Assembly: GCA_948567375.1 (NCBI GenBank) | Contig: OX419755.1 | Span: 39,189,001 to 39,253,000, forward strand | Length of the DNA: 64,000 nucleotides | Reading direction: 5' to 3' | Origin: Lunularia cruciata | Lineage: Eukaryota; Streptophyta; Marchantiopsida; Lunulariales; Lunulariaceae | Shown: positions 34,292 to 44,646 of the stretch, piece by piece | How the letters are laid out: each line of letters starts with the position of its first letter | Position numbering within the stretch: the stretch's first letter is position 1 | The notes under the pieces: generated by a model | Databases searched by the model: none | What the model saw: only the letters and a program-made list of their open reading frames with translations | Told to the model about the DNA's origin: nothing | Program-made: the position numbers and the translations under genes

Positions 34292-34307
34292 CCCGGCAAT
34301 GGAACCA
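34292..34307 (-). other. Primer-binding site of D2
   Basis: On the minus strand TGGTTCCATTGCCGGG starts four bases after the 5' LTR. It resembles the tRNA-Asp site common in Athila/Tat elements (TGGCGCCGTTGCCGGGG) with three differences in the first ten positions. The tRNA species is not certain. Confidence 0.65.
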
Positions 34308-34311
34308 AAAA

Positions 34312-34997
34312 TGTGAGCCGGCCTGTCTCTCACTCAGGATGAACCTCTTGTGGCTATTATGGTAGCGCACCATGGACTAAGAAGGCAAGGAACCCAAACT
34401 CCATCATACTACTCCAAGGCTAACACTCCAAGACTCAAGACATTGCTCACTAGAGAACTCAATGAGAGAGATAGTTGTAAATGAAAGGATGATGAGTACC
34501 TCCTCACCCCTTGTTTATATACTTGTGAAATAGTTACATACCAAAGTTACTAATTACCGTAGTAACTCAAGTTACTAGACTTAAAGTCAAGTAAAGTCAA
34601 AAAGTAGAAAGGAATATCCATTCACATGGGCATATTCCTCTAAGCATGTGGTCTTATCTTGACCCAACCACTAAGTCAAGGATTCCTTCACATGGGCTAT
34701 CCTTGGACTAAAGAAGAATCCAAAACAAAAAGGCTTGCGGGCCCAAGAGTTCTCAACTCTTTCCTCAAAGCCAAACACCTAAGAATAATACCAAATCAAC
34801 ACATTAAAATCCAAAATAGTGGTGCTCATCTTTTCTACGTCCTCTAAAGTAAGGTCCCCTCTATCTTAGCTATGACTAACTTTAGCTAACCATGACTAAT
34901 ATAGAATCATCCTTTATCTCTAAATAATATCTCTTAAGTACTTGTAATACCAAGCTAAATATCACAATACCACACACATGCACAAAGGGGTGTTATA
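34312..34997 (-). repeat. 5' LTR of D2
   Basis: On the plus strand it begins TGTGAGCCGG and ends GGGTGTTATA, with the last CA-end mutated (TTACA to TTATA). It is the same length as the 3' LTR and differs at about six positions in the first 270. Confidence 0.95.
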
Positions 34998-35821
34998 GAC
35001 TATAAATACATCTCTTTTAAATCTGAAACCCCCCCCTCCCAAATTTGAAATATAAATATAAATTTTATATAAATTTTCTGAATGAAATTAAAATAATTTA
35101 TAGTGATATTAAAAAATTTCCTCCAAAAAATATAGAATATAATAATTACAATTTTATAAAAGTTAAAATGTAGATAAAAATTATCTAATTTGCTGTATAT
35201 TCAAAAATCTTTGAGGAAATTCCCATCAAACATATTACTAATTTTATATTAATTGAAACCGACTAATGTTAACAAAACTATAGACCACAAGTGGAACTCA
35301 ACATACGAATATAATTCTTGACCTAACATATGTATGAGAGAATTGTGAAGCTAAAGAGAATACAATCAGATGTTAGCTATAATAGTCAAAGAGATTATTA
35401 TACAATGGTTTGATATATAGAGGCAAGAAAGCCAATTCTTTATACACATGAAGAATGTAGTTAATGTGGATAACATGGAAACCAAGAAACACAAGTCAGA
35501 AGTTTGTGAACTGAATATGAATGTGTTGTGATTATGACATCATAATTTGGAGTTTTGTACATAGTACTTAAGTTTAAGTCTGGGTCAATTTGACTTCTCA
35601 TTGAAGCATAGCATATATCTCATACAAACTTATGTCTTGTACGAATATTCACCATATGCTTGGTTTCACACAAGGCAAACTATTACAATTGATTACCTAG
35701 TTTCTTCTTTGATATTGCTAATTTACCAACACTTTTTTCCATTTGGTGGTGGTTTAGTGCACTTACATCCATGAATTGAGTGGAATATGCTCCATCTATA
35801 ACTAGTTTCTACTCGTCCTCC
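34998..35821. other. AT-rich spacer
   Basis: No gene is seen. It starts with a C-run (about 35030) and low-complexity AT sequence. The last part may belong to the PIF/Harbinger relic that follows. Confidence 0.5.
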
Positions 35822-36171
35822 CATAGATTGCACCTATTAATTAAAATTTTATGCAATATAACACATGCAAAAATCCAATGTAAAAGGTAGGAGTTACATT
35901 TCCTAATTTTTAGTTGAACTCTCAACTCCTACAAGGAGTGCCAATGTGCTTTAAGTATACCAATGTAGTGTTCATTTAGAGATCTTGTTTGAGCGACACA
36001 ATAGTTGAAATCCTTCCTTTCTTGATAGTTAACTTGTTTGAATGAATGTACTAGATGACTCATGGGAACATATCCAACATCTACTATTAAATATTGATTG
36101 CTTTCAAATGATACACAATTACCTTGGTGATTTAGGTCCAACCAAAGCTCCAACATTTTAAAACATGTCAT
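35822..36171 (-). pseudogene. PIF/Harbinger transposase C-terminal relic
   Basis: The minus-strand frame gives YLIVDVGYVPMSHLV, then NEHYIGILKAHWHSL, and after one stop (35931-35929) ELRVQLKIRK and WIFACVILHKIL. This follows the DDE_4-type (Harbinger) transposase: the aspartate-glycine-Y block with the second catalytic Asp, the E-x-IGILKGR-x-SL helix with the catalytic Glu (E of NEHYIG), and the final W-x-ACxxLHN helix. Upstream parts are not readable. It is a decayed DNA transposon. Confidence 0.8.
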
Positions 36172-37013
36172 ATCATGACATGATCATGGCATTCTTGAGC
36201 AAATGACACATAGTTCATTAACCACTCATCAATCAACATTAGAAATAACTTTTAATATTCATTACCCTAAAATTTCACAAAGAAGACTCAAAATATAGAA
36301 TTCTTTTTACATGCAACAAAGTGGAATTTTTTTCTCATCATAAATCACTTGACCATTGATTTTGTAAGTGCTATTTCTATTGAAGTAAACTTCCCCATCA
36401 AATATCATCTTTCAAGGATAAATCCCCACCATTTGGAAAACTATTTGTATTATCTATGTCTTCCTCTTCTTTGCTCCAATCTCTAATATCCAGTCCTCTT
36501 TATTTGTGGTTTTTTATGTGGAAATTCTGCATTTAGCCGCATATAAATTTTATGCAATGCCGCATTTAAGCGGTTTTTCTTATGACATTGCAAAACATCT
36601 ATCATAGAAAATTAAAGTAACAAGACCTAATATGTTTCAATCACAACCCCAAAATATGAAATGCACAAAACTAAAATACTGCTCTTATAAGCCATCCCTA
36701 AAAATCCAAAATTTCTTCTTATGAAAAAAGCTAGAAATACACTTGCTTGTTGATCATTCTTTTGTAATGTTGTGCTCCACTCCATTCAAGAAGGAACATT
36801 GTTTGAAATTTGGCATCAAAATCTGAGAGCACAATGCTAAGACAAAGGTAGTGATATCAATCTCTTGCATGTTTTGCATGCACTTCAGCCGTAAGGAGAA
36901 TATTGGCGCAAAATGCAATTAGACAACCAACGTCATGTATTTCAAGAAATTGTTTCCTGTAAACTTGTATGTAGACACATGGATATCCAACATCCTAGCA
37001 TTGGAAGGACTAT
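36172..37013. other. Spacer between the PIF and hAT relics
   Basis: No gene is recognised. The repeated CCGCAT-rich text near 36530-36585 (GCCGCATATAAA, GCCGCATTTAAGCGG) may be subterminal repeats of the hAT-like element: similar words in reverse (GGCGGCAATTAGC, TTGCGG) occur near 39680-39700. Confidence 0.35.
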
Positions 37014-39600
37014 TTGGCACTCGGATATCATCAGAAGATAAAGTTTTTTGAGGAGAATTCTCTTGTTCTTTTCCACAACACCATCAAATTTCACTTTGGT
37101 GTTCATAGCCTCCTATTCATTTGTTTGTGGATAAGTATATCATTGATGTTATCATTGGTGAATATTTTTACAAGTAAGAAAATGGTAAAAAAACTAGTAA
37201 GGAGCGTGCTCTTAGTATCTTTGAAATTGTCTTAGGCAAAGCAAAAGCCATGGATGGTAATGGAGCTGATGTTGTTGCATTGAGATACTGGATTAGATTG
37301 ATGAATACCGCTCCATTTTACCCTCATTTCCAATTATCTTAGTGTAAGAGTGTCCTTCCAAATGGTTGTGCAAATTTTGAGGATGAGAAATGACCAAATT
37401 GGCTTAACATCTATTGCTCATGCAAGATATATGTGTGTCTTAAACCTTCAATCAATGTGAGATCTACTCACACGTGCGTGGACATTTTCCGTTGTGATGG
37501 ACATGTCTGCTCATATGACCATCTCATACCTTGATGTTTGCATCAGATTTCTTTGAAAGGGTGATATTTTTAACTACCACTTGCTTGTGATCCCAATGCT
37601 TACTCAACACACGTCAAAGAATATATATATATGTTGTCAAACATGATTGTACCTAGTTGGAAGAATATGATGGTTTCAATTCTATTGATGTCAAATGCAA
37701 GATGACAAGGTACATACAAGGTGTGGCATCTCGCTTTGAGTTGGCTACTTTACTTAGTTTTGCCACATTTGGTGTGGTTTGCACCAACTTGACCATCAAC
37801 TTTAGTGATTCTTTATGCACTTGATGGGAGAGGAATTTTATTGCAAGCTCATAACATTTATCATGTATTTGCACAAGTAGAAAAAATTTACTTGGGAATT
37901 GAAATTGGAGCCTCCAACTATTGCTAAAACTCGTTGTGAGTTTGTAATGTTCCAAAGAATAGCAGAGAAACACATAAGAGAAAACACAGGTTTCACACTC
38001 AAACCTCAATGCTCTAAGAGAGCACCTTCTCTTATTATATAGCCAAAGAGGATCTCCTCTAAGGATGCTCCACCATAGGATTAGGTACATGGATCAGTGA
38101 CCTGTCAACAAGCTCCACCCTTAGATTACTTGCTTGAATGGGTGACATGTTGATCTTGGTCCCATTTGGGTGGTCAAACAGACTTTGACAAGAGTGAATT
38201 TTTTAGAGAATCTTCCTATAGGAATCTCAAAATCATGTGGGTAAGGTACCAGTGTAAAGCTCTCGGTGAGACAAACAAAGGAGGAAAGAAGACTAGTCTT
38301 TATTTTGTTTGGGAGGGAGTGGGGAATTTTCACATTTTTGAGGCCTAATTCATCCGTTTAGGCCTCCAAAATTACCTTTGACATTTTTAGGCCTATTTTA
38401 ATTTCTTCCCTATTAGTAGAAGTGCATTTTTGGTGATACCTCTACCTGATCTACTTTGTACATTATGTGTACCATCCTTCCAGATGTCACCAACCCAAAT
38501 TCTACCTTTAGATCACATGTTTAGCTATTGATTCTAAAGTCTTCAAGCATGTTTTGGTTCTTGGCCTATTAGTAAGAGTACTCTTTTGGTGATACCTCTG
38601 TCTGATCTACTTAGTCCATCATGTACCAAACTGAATTTCATCACTAGATCATGTGTCTAGCTATTGGTATTACATAGTCTATGAGCAAGGTTACGTTCAG
38701 GTTCAAAAAGTATCACATGGAGGTAATTGGATATTTGGATGAAAAGAAGCTTGCCACAGCACCAGATTCATCTTGGTGGATTGTGATGATGCTCATTGAG
38801 AAAATCTCATTTGAGGCAATGGTAATGTTTTGCAACCTGAAAGGGCTTACGACCTTAGTGTAATAGTAGTGTAAAGCATTGCAACATTTGCATGGTACTT
38901 ATGTATGTTGGTTCAATGCAACAGGCCACTACTTGTTGCAGAGGCAAACATTGTCGATCTAGAAGTTGTCATTGTCTCCAATGATTGCATGTATTCACTG
39001 CTACTTTCCAATGTCACGGTAGTGCTCAAGACCTTGGCAAGTTTGGGATCAACAAGTTGGAAGTGATTGACAATGAAAACATGGAGGCACTTCTACAAGA
39101 TCTTGCTAACTACACAATCAATCTTATTGCAGGTGTGATTTCTGTTGTTGTTGTTGAGCATGACCTGTCTAACGATGCTGCCAAAGAGATGCCTCATGTA
39201 CTTCCGCATCAATTGGTAGCTCTTCAAGGTCAAGAATTTGCTGATATTGTGAAAGTTCACACCATCACTTGCAACATAGTTGATCGTGAGCAAAGATTGA
39301 TGCGATTGAGCAAGAATTCCAAGACCATCAGGTGGCATACCACCGTGAGAGCGGTTTTAAGGATGTCCTAGATAAGTGTGATCATCTAACCTCTTTTGAA
39401 GGTGGTTGGAAGCTGCCCCAAAATCAGTTCCTATAGCTACGTGAGTTTTATGGTGGGCTTGTGATAGCATTTCCCGACACATCTATTGTTGAGAGCAATT
39501 TCTCAATTGTCAACTGGGAGAAAGATGACGCTTGAGCTTCTTTAAGAGACTTCTTGCTTGAAGGTATTCAAAACAGTTCAAAAAGTTGCAGGTCATTGGG
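37014..39600 (+). pseudogene. hAT-like transposase relic, interrupted by LTR B5
   Basis: Readable pieces on the plus strand are: about 37170-37320 (ALSIFEIVLGKAKAM and VVALRYWIRLMNTAP); about 37690-37800 (MTRYIQGVASRFEL); after the LTR, 38681-38863 (VIGYLDEKKLATAPDSSWW and FCNLKGLTTLV); and 39430-39570 (LREFYGGLVIAFPDTS, IVESNFSIVNWEKDD, LRDFLLEGIQ). The last block fits the hAT dimerisation region (FPxTxxVESxFS), and the LQGLTTL-type block is known from plant and oomycete hAT proteins. Many stops and frame breaks occur. The transposase would cut and paste the element. Family assignment rests on these short blocks. Confidence 0.65.
37943..38674 (-). repeat. B5: lone family-B LTR inside the hAT relic
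   Basis: It starts TGTAATGTTCC and ends GGTATTACA on the plus strand, 732 bp, full length compared with B2's LTRs and with both internal ~150-bp blocks. There is no internal element sequence on either side, so it is a solo LTR left by recombination. The flanks (GAGTT and TAGTC) do not give a clear 5-bp duplication. Confidence 0.88.
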
Positions 39601-40231
39601 TTTTATTAGAAAAATAAATGAATATCTATGTCATTTTCTATGACTGCCATGTTTAACCATGTTTAATTTTCATTGGGGGCGGCAATTAGCTTATTTGCGG
39701 TATTTGAGGTCCATGCTGCAAATAAAGAGGCCTGCCTATATCCCAATCCACTCATCCTTGGACCATTCCTCTTAACTATTTTTGAATTTGGCAATTTGAA
39801 ACCACAACGACATTTTCATTCTCTCCTGAACAATTTGTGAGTACTAAGGTGGTGCATTGTGAATCAAGGTACCCAAGTTCCCAAATTTCACACTCTTTCA
39901 CAAGTGAATTCTCACAACTAGGTACTTTCCAAATTGCATTACACACAACTATCAAAAGGAACATGAAGTATAGAAGCATGATTACAAGTCAAAAATTAGT
40001 AGAGTAAATTCCATCAAAAAATTATGGCTTCCAAGAATTATGCATCATCGGATCACAACTTCTTGCAAAATAGAGAAATATACCATTGGAACCAGGGAAA
40101 TAGGTAATGACGGGTAGGGAAACAAAGGTCATAATTTCAAATTAGTACATTCAAATTTTCACATTGTGATAAGTGATACATGTCAAAGGATTTCAAATTT
40201 CATTAAAGAGTGTTAATGATTGTTTAGAGGA

Positions 40232-40273
40232 GAACCCGTAATCCCAAAAAATTCCATAAGGATTTGCGGGTTC
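40232..40273 (+). other. Imperfect hairpin
   Basis: GAACCCGTAATCC pairs with GGATTTGCGGGTTC across a 15-base AT-rich loop, with one extra base in the right arm. It could be a small inverted-repeat remnant. Confidence 0.5.
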
Positions 40274-40402
40274 TAGAAAAGAGGAACTATAGCGGGTTTA
40301 TGGCCATGGGACATACCCTGTAAAAAACCAGTGAGTATCACACACCTACGCACCATGAAATTTTATGGGACCTCCAAATAACTTTTCTTAGCGGATTGTC
40401 CA

Positions 40403-40858
40403 CGGCCTAAGTGAAACCCTATTGTGTTACTTTTACCATCGACTTTGGTATCTGAATGACATTTTCTAGTTTAAATCAGATGGTGAATATGACTCTTATG
40501 TTTCCTTCTATTAATCTTTATATTGAAACATTTTAGTCTTGTGTGATTTAACCTATCATTTTATGCGGGTTTAGATGAGTGGAGGTTCGAGCACCGTATA
40601 TAAAGTATATTGGCCACTGGTCAATATTGGCCCAATTTAACCCTATTGGCCATGGTCTAAGCAAAACCCTAGTGTGTTATTTTTACCATCGAGTTTGGGA
40701 TCTGAATGACATTTTCTAGTTTAAATCGGACGGTGAATATGACTCTTAGGTTTCCTTCTATAAATCTTTATATATAAAAAGTTAGTCTTGTGTGTTCTAA
40801 ACTATCATTTTATGCAGTTTAGATGGGTGGAGGTTCAAGTACCGTATATAAAGTATAT
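40403..40858 (+). repeat. Two tandem copies, 250-bp period
   Basis: Copy 1 (40403-40612) and copy 2 (40653-40858) share CTGAATGACATTTTCTAGTT, AATATGACTCTTA, CTATCATTTTATGC and GTATATAAAGTATAT, at roughly 88-90% identity. A different ~40-bp joiner lies between them. Confidence 0.85.
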
Positions 40859-41078
40859 AAAGGAAAGCGAAAGTGAATACTTGAGAACGTTGATAATTTA
40901 GATTATTTGACTTTTTACAGTAATCCGTAAGTTTGTTATCGTAGTCAATGGAAATATGCTTCTATTAGATAGGAAACAGTTCCAAGAAGAAAAGAAAAGA
41001 CACCTTTGTATAGTGGACTGATATAGGGCAGGTGGTAAAGATCTAGGGCAGGTGGTAAAGATATTGGATGGTGATAAC

Positions 41079-41088
41079 CAAACTAAAC
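41079..41088 (+). other. LINE target-site duplication, 3' side
   Basis: CAAACTAAAC here and again at 55805-55814. It directly follows the T-rich tail of the minus-strand LINE. The match is exact over 10 bp. Confidence 0.65.
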
Positions 41089-41409
41089 AAAAATAAAAAG
41101 GAGACCGCGTAGGAAAAACAAAGGATGGGAAGACCCCATCAAGCCGAACAAGGGAAAGACAAAGAAGGTAACATGGGGCTAAGCCCCAATAGATTCTATA
41201 TGAGAAATCTGCCCTACCGCACCTAAGATATCTGAGCTATGCAAGTCGTACGGTCTACACACAACTGGAGCATCCGAAGAAACATCACCTAATGTGATTG
41301 CTCTCCTATGGATTGCACCAGCCACTGCCCTCTACAGAGAAATGGACACATGCTGTCTAAAATATGCTACAAAGTATGAGAGTAAAAGTGGTACCCTTGA
41401 CGCCTCACA
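41089..41409 (-). other. LINE 3' untranslated region and T-rich tail
   Basis: This follows the stop of the LINE ORF. The last ~95 bp (41101-41195) match, in reverse orientation, the fragment at 59346-59440. Both end with CGCGGTC, a base, then CC and a run of T (CTCCTTTTTATTTTT here). A short stem GGGGC-TAA-GCCCC lies at about 41176-41188. Confidence 0.75.
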
Positions 41410-43046
41410 TCATAAGCTCTCGTGCCCTCTGACAAATGTGTCAAATGTCGTGTCCATCGCTCCATATAACTCCAAGGCTAGAGGAACAAAGAGGTGACCT
41501 TGCTGCATGCCCCTATACTTGGAGACCTTGCAACCTACTGCTGCACTTGCCACCCATCCAGGGGGATGGGTAATCACTCCCTCCAAAACTGTATCCCGCA
41601 TAGGGTCCGTAACCATGACATCTGCTACTATCACCTGATCATCTTGGACCAAGTATAAGTCTGCCCTAACACGTGTTGTTTGCAAAGCATACGAAAGCTC
41701 CCTCCAAGCCAAGTATCCACTCTCTTGTGCCATAGCAAACACTATGTCTCTAATGGCATCATGGATAGCTATCCTTTGTCCTCCAAAAGGACACCGTGTC
41801 ATGTGGACTGCTGCTGCATCTAGTGTAGAACCACACTCACAAGTGAGTAATGAAGATGCAGATAGGTGGACCAAACCTAGGCAAAACCTCATTGCTGTAG
41901 AGAAAGTAGCTGGTGCGAGTCGGAAAGCCCTAATGCACGGTTGAGCTAGGATCCAAGAGCATGCACCCTTGCCGGAGCAAGAGTGAAGACGTGCTCTAGT
42001 AGCCTGAGGAATGGACAAGTAGACTAAGAGAGAATGTAGCATATGCTCACACTGTTGCTCCATCAAGGAAGATTGTAAACCTCTAGTCCAATCTGATGAT
42101 AGTGAAGCAAAAGGTGGAAAATCCTCTTGTGCTCTTGGGGATAGACTATCTCTTGTCTGCTGCAAGAACACTTGGAGAGAAAAGGATCCTCCCTCTACCT
42201 TTGTCACATAAGTCTCCAAAACTGGCCTATTAGCAACCACAAAACAAGAGGTAAGTAGGGGTGCCAAGAGAGCCCAACTACTCAAAAATGCTATAAGTGT
42301 CGTCTCCTCCATAGAAAGCAAGCAAACCCCACCACATAAGATCAATAGAGCCGTCTGTCTACATGCCAAATCCACTATCACACACTCAAAAGTCCTTGGT
42401 CCAATAATATCACCAAAGATTCCCATAATCCTCCTATCAAATGCTCTCAAATGTGATCAGAAGGACGGTGAGGGGGGAACTACACAGATGAGGTAGGATG
42501 GTTGACAAGCAATACTGGAAGAGAGTATACCAAACGCCACCTGCGGATCTCCTAGTAATGGAAGGTCATCCACATGGAGAACATCCTCTGCAAGAGCAAT
42601 GTCTAAGAAGCTTGTGACAAAATCCTCCGATCCTATTGGCACTCCAAGAACATGAAGTCCATATGTGGATGTAATACAACCCTCTGGAAGCTCAAGGTGT
42701 GGAAGGATACCTAAATGGGACCATGCCCTACACTTTGATTGACTCTCAAGCCTACTAGATGTAGCTTGGTAGTCAAGTAGTCAAAAGCCTGTCTAATCTG
42801 ATCTACAAGGCCTATGATATGTGTATCATCTGCCAAGGAGGGAAATATACAACCAGGCATGGCCAAAGTAGTAGATAGGAGAGCTCTAAAGTGAGCCATG
42901 GCAAAGAAGGGCCCCCCCAAAGGATCTCCCTGACATGTACCAATAGCTTACTCCAAGATGGTGACTCCCTCCTGTGAACCACCATGCTGGTAGTAAAGGG
43001 AAGCCAAAGAGCCATAAAAAGACCGCACAAAAGGAATGAGACTCGT
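41410..43046 (-). pseudogene. LINE RT (3' half) and restriction-like endonuclease
   Basis: From 43046 down: RT palm with CQGDPLGGPFF (after a stop near 42950) and the catalytic block LADDTHIIG (about 42825-42850), then RT thumb-like sequence, then a 346-codon open frame (42450-41410). This ends with a Cys/His cluster (CECG, then VHMTRC) and the endonuclease pattern RADLYLVQDDQVIVADV, in which Asp residues are spaced as in PD-(D/E)xK enzymes of R2-type elements. The stop is TGA at 41410. Frame changes near 42455 and 42710 break it. The enzyme would nick target DNA and prime reverse transcription from it. Confidence 0.78.
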
Positions 43047-43446
43047 TGTAACAATATGGAGTTTAGCGACAAAGTTAGTTAGGCTTACAAAGTAGCACAT
43101 AAGACAAAGTAGCCTAGAATATTCCAAAAGTATCTAGGAAGCTTCCCGGCTAGCTTAGCTTGCACCTCAATTAAGTAGCTTCTAGAAGCTTCTAACTAGC
43201 TTAGCTTGCACGCCAAGTAGACGACTTCTAGAAGGAAGCTTCTTGAGAAGCTTCCTAGTTAACTTGGCTTGCACTCTAAGAAAGCGGCTTGAGGAAACTT
43301 CTTGAGAAGCTTCTCAAGGGCCTTGTATGCTACCTATAAATACCAAAGCCAAAGCTCATGCTAGGCATTTGGAGTTTTCCCTCATTCAAGTGTTCCAATG
43401 TGAGTTTCCATTCTCCTATTTCTCTCCTCAGATTCAGTCTTTTACA
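43047..43446 (+). repeat. 5' LTR of A2
   Basis: 400 bp, TGTAACAATATGG to TCTTTTACA. It holds an extra ~48-bp block (CTAGCTTAGCTTGCA occurs twice, around 43150 and 43195) that the 3' LTR lacks. A TATA-like CCTATAAATACC lies near 43333. Confidence 0.92.
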
Positions 43447-43447
43447 T

Positions 43448-43458
43448 TGGTATTAGAG
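43448..43458 (+). other. Primer-binding site of A2 (initiator-Met type)
   Basis: TGGTATTAGAG one base after the LTR. It differs from the usual TGGTATCAGAG by one C-to-T change. Confidence 0.8.
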
Positions 43459-43468
43459 TAGGAATGGG

Positions 43469-43654
43469 ATGGATGGAAATTATGGACCACCAAATCCACT
43501 TCCACCAAACCATTGGGATTTTTGTGTCCAAATACTACCCAAGCATTGTTTCACACAATTCATCACCTTGTACTTTGGACAAGATTTTTTGCATATGATC
43601 AACATATCTGAGGAACCCTTGGTGCTTCCGGTTGTAACTTATGGAGAACGGTAG
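43469..43654 (+). CDS. Pre-gag short ORF of A2 (shared module, unknown function)
   Basis: 61 codons starting MDGNYGPPNPLPPNHWDF, about 10 bp after the primer site. The part from YFGQDF to VVTYGER aligns without gaps with HFGIEF to the VIYDRE of the family-B ORF at 49258-49479: FG, acidic residue, F, then S, P, LP, V and Y are shared. There is only one module here, against two in family B. The start of gag follows 66 bp after its stop, in another frame. Confidence 0.6.
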   Translation: MDGNYGPPNPLPPNHWDFCVQILPKHCFTQFITLYFGQDFLHMINISEEPLVLPVVTYGER

Positions 43655-43719
43655 AAGTGTTGTTTCTATGTGTTAATAAATTAGATAGATTGGGAGTGGT
43701 GTGATAGAGGAGCAACCAT

Positions 43720-44640
43720 GGCGGCAATACCTGATGTTATCCTTACTATGCAACAACAAATCAAGCACCTTACTCAATTGTTGGATGAACGAGATCTTTG
43801 ACGACAAGAGCAGGTAGAGAGAGTACCAATTCGAGAAGAAGATCAAATCAGATTTCCTAAACCCAAGGTATTTGAAGGCAAGCATCTCCCGGGTGCAGTG
43901 GAGAATTTTGTGTTTGATTGTGAACGTTATTTTGAAGCTACCAATCTACAAGACGAGCAAAAACAGATTCTCATGGCTTCTAGCCAATTGGATGGAGTAG
44001 CAAAACTATGGTGGAGATTCCAAGTGGAGCAAGCCAAACAACATATGGTTACACCAATCTTGACATGGGCAGAATTCAAGAGCGCAATAATTAGTCAGTT
44101 CCAAGCTATAAATGCCACACAAGCTGCACAGGATAAGTTGGCAGAGTTGAAATAGATTGGCTCTGTAAGAAATTACATCACTCAATTCCAAAACACCATC
44201 ATGCAAATTCCATATATATTGGAAGGTGAAGCTTTGGATTGATTTGTGAGGGGCTTGAAGGCAAGAACCAAATTAGAGGTAACCATGTGAGAGCCACAAC
44301 ACTTGGAAGAAGCCATGCGGTTGGCCGAACGTTTTGATTCCTTGGTGGCAACAACTTGGTCTTGACCTTGACCTCCACAAAGCCTACCAATACACTACAC
44401 ACAATTGGAGGAGCTAGCACCAATGGAGATTGATGCAATTTAACGAAGACCACTTGGCACGGCAAATAGGGAGAAACTGCAACAAAATGGTGGTTGTTTT
44501 TATTATTGCCAGTTGGGGCATCGCATTGCTAAATTTCCACTCAAGAATGGACAACCTCAACAAGTTGCCCAAGTGGAGGTTGTGGAGCAAAATGATCAAG
44601 GAAATGAGGAATCCCAGTAGGAGAATTCGAGCCGCCTATT
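43720..44640 (+). pseudogene. gag of A2, broken
   Basis: It starts MAAIPDVILTMQQQIKHL (43720), with a stop (TGA) at 43799-43801. The capsid region 43898-44155 reads FVFDCERYFEATNL and AKLWWRFQVEQAK, as in retrotransposon gag. A CCHC knuckle at about 44484-44520 (CFYYCQLGHRIAKF) has an extra residue and its last Cys is Phe. Several stops of the TAG/TGA type occur. Confidence 0.8.
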
Positions 44641-44646
44641 GGGAGC

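Larger units (their letters stand above)
27186..34997 (-). mobile_element. D2: complete family-D Ty3/gypsy retrotransposon, minus strand
   Basis: Two 686-bp LTRs of the same orientation flank (minus strand, 5' to 3') a primer-binding site, a pre-gag short ORF, further leader ORFs including one with a CCHC knuckle, gag, protease-RT-RNase H, integrase and a polypurine tract. The LTRs differ at only a few positions in the first 270 bp, so it is one of the younger insertions here. The integrase core (WGIDFVGPL), the absence of a chromodomain and the tRNA-Asp-like primer site point to the Athila/Tat side of Ty3/gypsy (inference). The flanking 5 bp (TGGCC and GACTA) do not match, so no target duplication is visible. 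Confidence 0.95.
39640..41078. other. Spacer with tandem duplication and a hairpin
   Basis: No gene is recognised. It contains a ~207-bp block repeated with 250-bp period (40403-40612 and 40653-40858) and an imperfect 13-14 bp stem (40232-40244 with 40260-40273). It ends at the LINE's target-site duplication, so it is the original neighbour of the sequence at 55815. Confidence 0.6.

Noticed and set aside
27181-35002. Target-site duplication around D2
   Set aside because: The flanks TGGCC and GACTA do not match, so I claim none. Recombination or flank decay may be the cause.
37938-38679. Target-site duplication around solo LTR B5
   Set aside because: GAGTT versus TAGTC match at only three of five positions with the LTR ends fixed.
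41025-41062. Tandem TAGGGCAGGTGGTAAAGAT as LINE target duplication
   Set aside because: Both copies lie on the same side of the LINE. CAAACTAAAC on both sides fits better.
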